64,000 nt of DNA from Dictyostelium firmibasis (taxonomy: Eukaryota > Evosea > Eumycetozoa > Dictyosteliales > Dictyosteliaceae). Position 1 is the first letter of the stretch; each line of letters begins with the position of its first letter. The DNA lies in contig CM069769.1 of assembly GCA_036169595.1 (NCBI GenBank), positions 3,164,001 through 3,228,000 on the forward strand, given 5' to 3'. Position numbers and translations under genes: made by a program. Shown here in pieces: positions 57,111 to 64,000 of this stretch. The notes beneath the pieces are model-generated. The model did not search any database and was not told the DNA's origin. It saw nothing but the letters and a program-made list of their open reading frames with translations.

Positions 57111-58879
57111 TCAAGAATCTGAAGAAGAATCTTCATCATTATCAGATTTTTTATTTGAAATATTATAATTTTCATTTGCCATATTATTTAATTCTATTTG
57201 AATTTCTTTTTGAGTTTGTAAGAATAATTTATGTTTTTCTTCTTTTTCTTTTTGTCTTTCTTCTTCATCTTCTTTAGCTTGAGTTTTTACAATTTTTAAA
57301 TTTACGTTTGGTTCTTGTCTCTGTAATAATCTTCTTTTCCTTGCTTTCTTTATTGCTAATGTCAAACAAATTGCAATTGATGATATTAAAAATGCACCAA
57401 ACACTGGATAAAATATTGTTATAAATAATTTACCACTTGTCCAACCATCTGTAACTGTTGGATTAATATGAGATGGATCTTGATAGAATGAATAAAGTTC
57501 AACTAAATGTGCATATTCCGGTATTTTCATTTTAAAACTAATTTTATAATCTTCAATATCATTATTTTCCAAGTCAATTATTGTTAATGTTGTTTTGCCT
57601 TTATTATAAAACATAAAATATTGAGTATTCTCGGATTTTACATATTGATTCACTAAATATGGTCTTGTATATAAAAATGTTGTTATTATATCATCATTTT
57701 CAATTGTTGATGATGATGATGATGATGATGATAATGATGATGATGATGATGATGATGATGTTATTATTTTAGAAATTGAATAAATATTTGTTGAATTTGA
57801 TTTTTGTGGTGTGCCAGCCATAATGAATTTATCATTCCAAATTGAAATACCAATAGTTGAGAATTGTAATTTTTCATTATTTTTATACATTTTAGTTGTT
57901 AATTGATTTGTATTTAAATTTAATGAAACTAAATAATGATTTCCTTCTGTACCTGGTTCTTTTATATATGAATAATAAATATTATTTTTTTTATCATGTG
58001 ATTTTTTAAATGTATCAATTTCATCTGGATTAATTAAAATAGAGGTTGAATAATAGTTTAAGCTTTGATTGGAATTACTATAGGTTGATCCATTAATATG
58101 GAATTTATCAGTTGATGTTACAATTGAAAATGTATCATTCTCAATATTAAATCCCATACCAACCATTGTATGTGAATTTTTAGTGGTGGTAATAGTTTCT
58201 TCATTATCATATATTATTGAATAATGTGATAATCTTTGATTTTGTGAGATATCAATTAAATTAACCCACATTTTACAATCTTCAACTCTAATATCACCAT
58301 AATCAAAATAATGATGACATCCATTATATTTATTCTTTTTTGTATCTGAAAATCCTGTTACTATCATCTAAATTAATTAAAAAAAAAAAAAAAAAATTAT
58401 ATTAATAAAAAAATAAATAAGATTTATTGAAAAAAAAAGAAAAAAAAATTTAAAGCTTTAACAATATATATATTTATAATATATTTACTTACAGTATTAT
58501 ATGATTTTGTCATTACCATTTCGAATGGAATTGATAAATCATCAATTGGAATATGAGCATTACCAATATGAGTCGCAGAATTATTTTTAATTTCATTGGT
58601 GCCAATGTATCCATATGAATAAGAATCGATTTTATAAGTAAAATATATTAAATTTGGTTTGGAATTTATTGATTTTTTTACAAATGAATGGTTTACATAT
58701 GCTAAATTCTTTTCATAATTATAGTATTTATTGTTATTATTATTTCCATCGTTATCACTACTATTGTCATATGAATCATATGGCTCAATACAATTGCAAA
58801 CTTTAATTAATCCAAATACTATATATATTGAAATGAAAATTAATGTATTCTTAATTTTTAATAATGATTTAATTTTCAT
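57111..58879 (-). CDS. Type I membrane glycoprotein, function unknown
   Basis: Exons 58879-58493 and 58367-57111 give 547 residues. N-terminal signal sequence (NTLIFISIYIVFGLIKVCNC). The large ectodomain (about 32-430) has many N-x-S/T sites (NHSF, NNSAT, NDTF, NGSTYS, NQS) and beta-rich repeats suggestive of a propeller-like fold (SLNLNTNQL..., GISIWNDKFIMAGTPQ). One membrane helix, LFITIFYPVFGAFLISSIAICLTLAI (about 440-465), is followed by basic KKARKRRLLQRQ and a charged coiled-coil tail ending in Ser/Asp. I recognise no family. Convergent with the GRAM-VASt gene, 205 bases between stops. Confidence 0.85.
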
Positions 58880-59148
58880 TATTAATCTGTTGGAGGTGAT
58901 ATTATAGTAATAGTATTATTTATAAAATAAAATTAAAATAAAAAATAATAAAAAAAAAAAAATAAAAAAAAAAATGAAAATAAAAATAAAATAAAAAAAA
59001 ATAAATAAAAAAATAAATAAAACACAAATCTTTTTACAATAATCAAAAAAAAAAAAAATAATAAACAGAAAAGAAAAAAAAAAAAAAAAACAACGATTTG
59101 TTTACAGTTTAAATAAACTCTGAAAAAAAAAAAAATAAAAAAAAAAAA

Positions 59149-59186
59149 TTCACCACACATCCACACCACCACTACACCAATCCTGG
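59149..59186. promoter_or_regulatory. CA-rich box upstream of the type I membrane-protein gene
   Basis: CACCACACATCCACACCACC-type sequence, strikingly C-rich for this genome. Similar to CA/GT-rich G-boxes used in developmental Dictyostelium promoters; site identity is inference. Confidence 0.35.
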
Positions 59187-59227
59187 TTTATTTTTTTATA
59201 TTTTTAAAAAACGGTTAAAACTCTGGT

Positions 59228-59230
<3 letters not shown>

Positions 59231-59308
<78 letters not shown>
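59231..59308. repeat. Poly-T run of 78
   Basis: Uninterrupted T homopolymer, the longest in the window. Confidence 0.95.
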
Positions 59309-59487
59309 CACACTTAATTAAATAAACATCATTCACCTCCCCAAATATCTTTAAATTACTGTGAGAAACCAGATAATTCAAACATACACAAAAATACCCT
59401 TACATTTGCCAGCTGATGAATTTTTTTTATTTTTATATTTTTATATTTGTATGTTTTTTTTTTTTTTTTTTTTATTTTAATTTTAAT

Positions 59488-59520
<33 letters not shown>

Positions 59521-59953
59521 CATTTGTATACAAACCTAAAGATTTAAATGATGCACATGAGAAATCTGTCATGAATTAATCATAAGTTTAAAAAAAAAAA
59601 AAAAAATATCCAATTTAAAATCTTTTTTTTTTTATGAATTAAAATCAAAAGTTAAAAAAAAAAAAAAAAATTATTTTGGAATTGAAATTGAAATTTGGAA
59701 TGAATTAGTATTTTTTGTAATACATATTAATATATTAACGATTCAATTTCATTGATAATTCTTATTAATTTTTTTTTTTATTTCTTTTTTTTTTTTTTTA
59801 TTATTTTTTTTCTCTTATAAACATTTTGAATATTGAATGTGGTGGTATGGTTATTTTTTTTTGTTTTTTTTTTTTTTCAATAAACCACCAATGTTAATGT
59901 TGGTTATAGGATTACCTAAACCCGCAAATGAAAAAGATTTTTTTTTAAAAAAA

Positions 59954-59994
<41 letters not shown>

Positions 59995-60327
59995 AAATTA
60001 AAAAATTAAAAATTAAATTTTTTTTTTTATTTTTTAATTTTTTTCCACCATCGACCTAGTTTTAAGTTATTATTATATACAATACATTTTGTTTTTTTTA
60101 TTTATTTATTTTATTTTGTTTTTTTTTTTTTTATCCATATAGTTTTTTTTTTTAATATTTACTTATAACAACATAAAATATTTAAATATCTTTCAATATA
60201 AAATAAAATAAAATAAAATAAAATAAAATAAAATAAAATAAAATTGAATTAAAATAAAAAAAACTCCAAAACAACTTTTTTTTTTTTTTTTTTCATCCTG
60301 TAGAGAACTATACATATATAATTATAA

Positions 60328-61200
60328 ATGACAAAGGCAAAAATTGATCTTAAAGTTGTACTTTTAGGTAAGAGAGATCAATCAAAATATAGGATATAGA
60401 ATTTAAAATATCAAAAGTGAAAATATTCTAATATTATAACAACTTTAATTAAATAGGATATGCATCAGTAGGAAAAACATGTATTGTAACTAGGTATACT
60501 AGTGGTCAATTCGGTGATACGCATACAGTATGTTTTTAAAACATCAATAATAATAATAATAACAACACTATTATCGATAAACTTCTAATAATTATTATTA
60601 TCATTAGACAATTGGTGGAGCTTTTTCATCAAAAAGAGTAGTTGTAGGAGAAACTGAAGTTTTATTAGGAATTTGGGATACAGCAGGCACAGAAAGATAC
60701 CAAGCAGTTAATGTTAGTTATTATAGAAGAGCAAATGCTGCTATAGTTTGCTATGGTAAATATATATTATTCATTTATTTATTATTTATTTATTTATTAT
60801 TTATTTATTTAATTAATTTATTATTTTGTTTTTCATTTATTTTACAGATTTAACCAATAGGGAATCATGGGATAAAGTAACATTTTGGGCAGAGGAGTTA
60901 ACACAAAATGAACCAGATATTGAAATTTACATTGTAGGAACTAAATTGGATTTAATTCAACAGGGTGATATAAAAGCAGTACCTGAAGAGGAGGTTAAGC
61001 AAACAGCTAGGAGATATAAGGCACATATTTTTGAAACTTCATCAAGAACTGGTGAAAATGTATCATTATTATTTCAAACGATCGCTGAGGATTTCTGTAA
61101 AAGAACAAACAACGGTACTACTCCGGTCAATACAAATCCTTCAAATGTGGTCAATGTAAACACTCAAACTCAAAAGAAAAAAAGTGGTGGTTGTTGTTAA
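60328..61200 (+). CDS. rab24: Rab24-type small GTPase
   Basis: Exons 60328-60367, 60457-60527, 60608-60755 and 60848-61200 close to 203 residues. Start [15 protein letters not shown]-loop GYASVGKT (14-21), switch I TIGGAF (38-43), switch [12 protein letters not shown] (60-69), [15 protein letters not shown], nucleotide specificity [14 protein letters not shown], and a CC C-terminus (GGCC) for geranylgeranylation. The switch II residue that is normally catalytic Gln is Thr (65), and NKxD is replaced by TKLD; both departures are typical of Rab24, which hydrolyses GTP poorly and acts in late autophagy. Membrane-anchored, cytosolic face. Confidence 0.93.
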
Positions 61201-61632
61201 ATTTATCTATTTCCTTACCTCTTTTTTAAGCATCACAAACAAATTATCTATACATCACAATAACCAAACCCAAAAAACAAAAAACAAAAAAATTAAAACC
61301 ACACAAATCAATATTATTTATAATTATCTCATTATTATTATTAATATATTGTTTTAGCCTGTAAAGAAATCTACCCTCATTCTCATTCATCCATTCAATC
61401 ATACACCCTTAATTCCATTGAATTAGCCAGATTAGTAAAAAATAATAATATAAAAAAAAATAAAAAAATAGTGGCAATAAATAAAAATAGTTATACAGAT
61501 ATTTTTAAAAAATGTAAAACAATTTTTTAATGGTAAAACCCATGATATGAGTTAATTTATTATAATAGGTTATTGTTACAACAAATATTTGTAATGAAAC
61601 AGTGAATCAATTGATAATACAATATTTTACAA
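61201..61632. other. Convergent spacer rab24 / HssA/B-like cluster
   Basis: Three-prime regions of both genes; mixed AT-rich sequence, nothing else recognised. Confidence 0.75.
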
Positions 61633-62007
61633 TTAATTACAACCACATGAACCATGACTATAGGTTGTGCTGGTATATGCAGCAACATTGACATTAATAT
61701 TTACATTAACATCAACAATTGCAAGGAGACCAGATGGAGCATAACCACTACCACCACAACCACCACATGCAACAGAATTTGAACCCATTGATAAACCAGA
61801 ACCATTCATTGATGAAACATTTGATTTTGATGAACCATTCATTGGTTTTGAGATTGAAGTTAAGGCAGCTAATATATAAATTTTAAATTGGTAAAAATAA
61901 AAAAAATTAAGAAAAAAAAAAAAAAGAAAAATATTTTTAGAACAAGTTTAATATATTTATTTATTTATTTATTTTTAATATAAAAAATATTTACATAATA
62001 TAGACAT
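61633..62007 (-). CDS. HssA/B-like small Gly/Ser/Cys-rich protein, copy 1
   Basis: A 13-base first exon (62007-61995, MSIL) and exon 2 (61868-61633) give 82 residues. [24 protein letters not shown]...[38 protein letters not shown]...HGSCGCN. The start, the [12 protein letters not shown] core and the tiny first exon match the large HssA/B (2C/7E) family of D. discoideum, developmentally expressed proteins of unknown function. It differs from copies 2 and 3 by two extra residues (TS) near the end. Confidence 0.9.
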
Positions 62008-62258
62008 TTTTTAGTTAATTGTTTAATTTATGATTTAAAAAATTGAATGATGAAAAAAAAAGAATTTAATTAAACTATTTATATAAAATATATTGATTTT
62101 ATTTTTATTTATTTATTTTTTAATTTTCATTTTTTTTATAATTGTTTTCATTAAATGATAATGATTGTTTTTGAACAGATAAGTACAGATAATTCATTTT
62201 AAATAAATTTAAATCTATTAGACTATAAAAGGTTAGGTTTGATCTGTTATTTTGTTTT

Positions 62259-62300
<42 letters not shown>

Positions 62301-62560
62301 AAAAAAAACATTTACTAAAAGATGAGAAAGAAAATTTATTTTTAGATAAGAACTTATATATTCTCAAATTAAAAATTAATTAAAAACAATAAAGGAAAAC
62401 ATTTCAAAAAATGAAAGAACCATCAATAACCAAAATTAATAAAAACTTATTTAATTCATTAAAAAAAAAAAAAAAAAGATTTTTAATGTTTATTTATTTT
62501 AATTACAATAATTTTTACAAATAACCATATATTATCATTTTTAATATAATATGGTATATT
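62008..62560. other. Upstream region of HssA/B-like copy 1
   Basis: Carries a block (about 62156-62250) nearly repeated at 63038-63130. The block is bounded by AACAGAT (62174-62180) and ATCTGTT (62242-62248), exact inverted repeats. The remainder is homopolymer-rich and shared in part with the next unit. Confidence 0.7.
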
Positions 62561-62904
62561 TTAATTACAACCACATGAACCATGACTATAAGTGGTATAT
62601 GCAGCAACATTGACATTAATATTTACATTAACATCAACAATTGCAAGAAGACCAGATGGAGCATAACCACTACCACCACAACCACCACATGCAACAGAAT
62701 TTGAACCCATTGATAAACCAGAACCATTCATTGATGAAACATTTGATTTTGATGAACCATTCATTGGTTTTGAGATTGAAGTTAAGGCAGCTAAAATAAA
62801 TAAAAGAATTTTAAAAAAAAAAGAAAAATATTGTTAAAACAAGTTTAATATTTTAATTTTTAAATTTATTTTAAATATTAAAAATATTTACATAATATAG
62901 ACAT
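62561..62904 (-). CDS. HssA/B-like small protein, copy 2
   Basis: Exon 1 62904-62892 (13 bases, MSIL) and exon 2 62790-62561 give 80 residues, identical to copy 1 except for the missing TS near the C-terminus. Same splice positions. Part of a tandem array with a unit length near 0.9 kb, so produced by recent local duplication. Confidence 0.9.
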
Positions 62905-63428
62905 TTTTTAGTTATTTATTTAATTTATGATTTATAAAATTGAATGATTAAAAAAAAGAAATTATTAAAACTATTTATATAAAATATTTTGTTTTTATTT
63001 TTATTTTTTTTATATTTTCAAATATTTTTTCATTATATGATAATGATTATTTTTGAACAGATAGGTATAGATAATTCATTTTAAATCTATTAAATCTATT
63101 AGACTAAAAAAGTTAGGTTTTATCTGTTATTTTTTTTTCTTTTTTAACCACATTTGTTAAAAGATGTAAAAGAAAATTTAATTTTTTTGATTAGATATTT
63201 TTTTGAATTTAATTAAATCAATTTATTTTCAAATTAATTAAAAAAATAAAGGAAACATTTAAAAAAAATGAAAAAAAAAAAACAAAAGAAACGTCAATAA
63301 CCAAAAATAATAAAAACTTATTTAGTTCATTTAAAAAAAAAAAAAGATTTTTAAAATGTTTATTTATTTTAATTACAATAATTTTTACAAATAACTATTC
63401 AATATCATTTTTAAAATGATTGAATATT
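62905..63428. other. Upstream region of HssA/B-like copy 2
   Basis: Holds the second copy of the conserved upstream block (63038-63130), with inverted repeats AACAGAT (63056-63062) and ATCTGTT (63122-63128). Confidence 0.7.
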
Positions 63429-63744
63429 TTAATTACAACCACATGAACCATGACTATAAGTGGTATATGCAGCAACATTGACATTAATATTTACATTAAC
63501 ATCAACAATTGCAAGAAGACCAGATGGAGCATAACCACTACCACCACAACCACCGCATGCAACAGAATTTGAACCTATTGATAAACCAGAACCATTCATT
63601 GATGAAACATTTGATTTTGATGAACCATTCATTGGTTTTGAGATTGAAGTTAAGGCAGCTATATTATATATATAAAAAGTTAAAATAAAAATTTAAATTT
63701 AATTATTATGAAAATTAATTCTTTTACATACATAATAAAGACAT
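63429..63744 (-). CDS. HssA/B-like small protein, copy 3
   Basis: Exon 1 63744-63732 (13 bases, MSLL) and exon 2 63658-63429 give 80 residues, with Ile for Met at GLSIGSNS and MSLL instead of MSIL. The most diverged of the three. The intron (63659-63731) and the upstream sequence differ clearly from copies 1 and 2, so this copy probably marks an older duplication edge. Confidence 0.88.
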
Positions 63745-64000
63745 TTTTTTTGAATTGAATATTATTTTGAATTGAATGAATAAAAAATTTATAAATTATT
63801 TTATTTTATAGTTTTTTTTTTTTATCTTTTTTTTTTTTTTTTTTTAAAAAAATTAAAAAAAAAAAAAAAAATTATTATATAATTTATTTAGTTAATGAAT
63901 TGCTTTAAATTGAATTTTGAAATCTTTTAAATCTTGATTACTTTTTTAAAATGGGTGTAAAAACTGATATCACCTTTTAAAAAAATAATTTTAGATCAAC

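Larger units (their letters stand above)
58880..60327. other. Divergent intergenic region, membrane-protein gene / rab24
   Basis: 1.45 kb. Contains a C/A-rich patch (59149-59186), a run of 78 T (59231-59308), mixed islands at 59520-59590 and 59818-59940, and a 5-base AAAAT tandem array (60197-60245) close to rab24. No gene supported. Confidence 0.75.

Noticed and set aside
62174-62248. A 75-base block with 7-bp terminal inverted repeats, the size of a tRNA
   Set aside because: No T-arm GGTTCRA motif, no D-arm, and no CCA-proximal pattern; kept as a promoter/structure candidate only.

Overview
This window is nuclear DNA of a Dictyostelium-type social amoeba, almost certainly Dictyostelium discoideum. 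The signs are the extreme A+T content, introns of roughly 80-480 bases with GTAAGT/GTATGT donors and TAG acceptors, AAAATG start contexts, long AAT/CAA triplet tracts coding poly-Asn and poly-Gln, and recognisable genes (krsB, aph1, pyd1, tsuA, abiA, rab24, hssA/B-like). There is no operon structure. All exon models come from reading splice sites and checking that the reading frame closes from ATG to stop.

Layout, left to right. 1-2057 (-): 5' part of an Mst/Ste20 kinase with a calpain-III-like tail (probable krsB). 3787-4924 (+): aph1, a gamma-secretase subunit. 5309-8418 (+): calponin-homology/coiled-coil protein. 8536-9175 (+): a divergent profilin-like gene with a frame break at an A16 run. 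9297-12530 (-): pyd1, dihydropyrimidine dehydrogenase. 13593-14768 (-): secreted Cys-rich follistatin-repeat protein of spore-coat type. 15474-22753 (-): tsuA, a Fused/STK36-type kinase. 23830-26500 (+): cog4. 26606-29577 (-): DENN-domain protein. 30212-32594 (-): polytopic membrane protein. 33227-35511 (-): protein with an FHA-like domain and what I read as a bromodomain. 35720-36721 (-): single AAA+ ATPase. 38093-39146 (+): abiA. 39227-43328 (-): B-box/FNIP-repeat protein. 43581-44937 (-): Bin3/MePCE-type methyltransferase. 45211-46206 (+): ER thioredoxin/PDI-like protein. 46446-47968 (-): copE. 48677-49899 (+): WASH subunit CCDC53. 50373-52114 (+): ubiquilin. 53568-56905 (+): GRAM-VASt membrane protein. 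57111-58879 (-): type I membrane protein. 60328-61200 (+): rab24. 61633-63744 (-): three tandem HssA/B-like small genes.

Functional themes, by family knowledge: actin control (abiA in the SCAR complex, CCDC53 in the WASH complex, profilin-like, CH protein), membrane traffic (COG4, epsilon-COP, DENN, Rab24, GRAM-VASt), protein quality control (ubiquilin, PDI-like) and polarity/adhesion kinases (KrsB, TsuA). They are neighbours but share no obvious regulation.

Most notable: the probable FHA-bromodomain protein; a tsuA intron of 294 bases (a multiple of three, stop-free, mostly AAT repeat) sitting in the kinase activation segment; the frame-broken profilin-like gene; a B-box fused to about 22 FNIP units; a duplicated promoter block with matching inverted repeats upstream of two HssA/B-like copies; and several hairpins or higher-complexity islands in otherwise AT-only intergenic DNA. 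I saw no tRNA, rRNA, CRISPR array, retroelement or DNA transposon.
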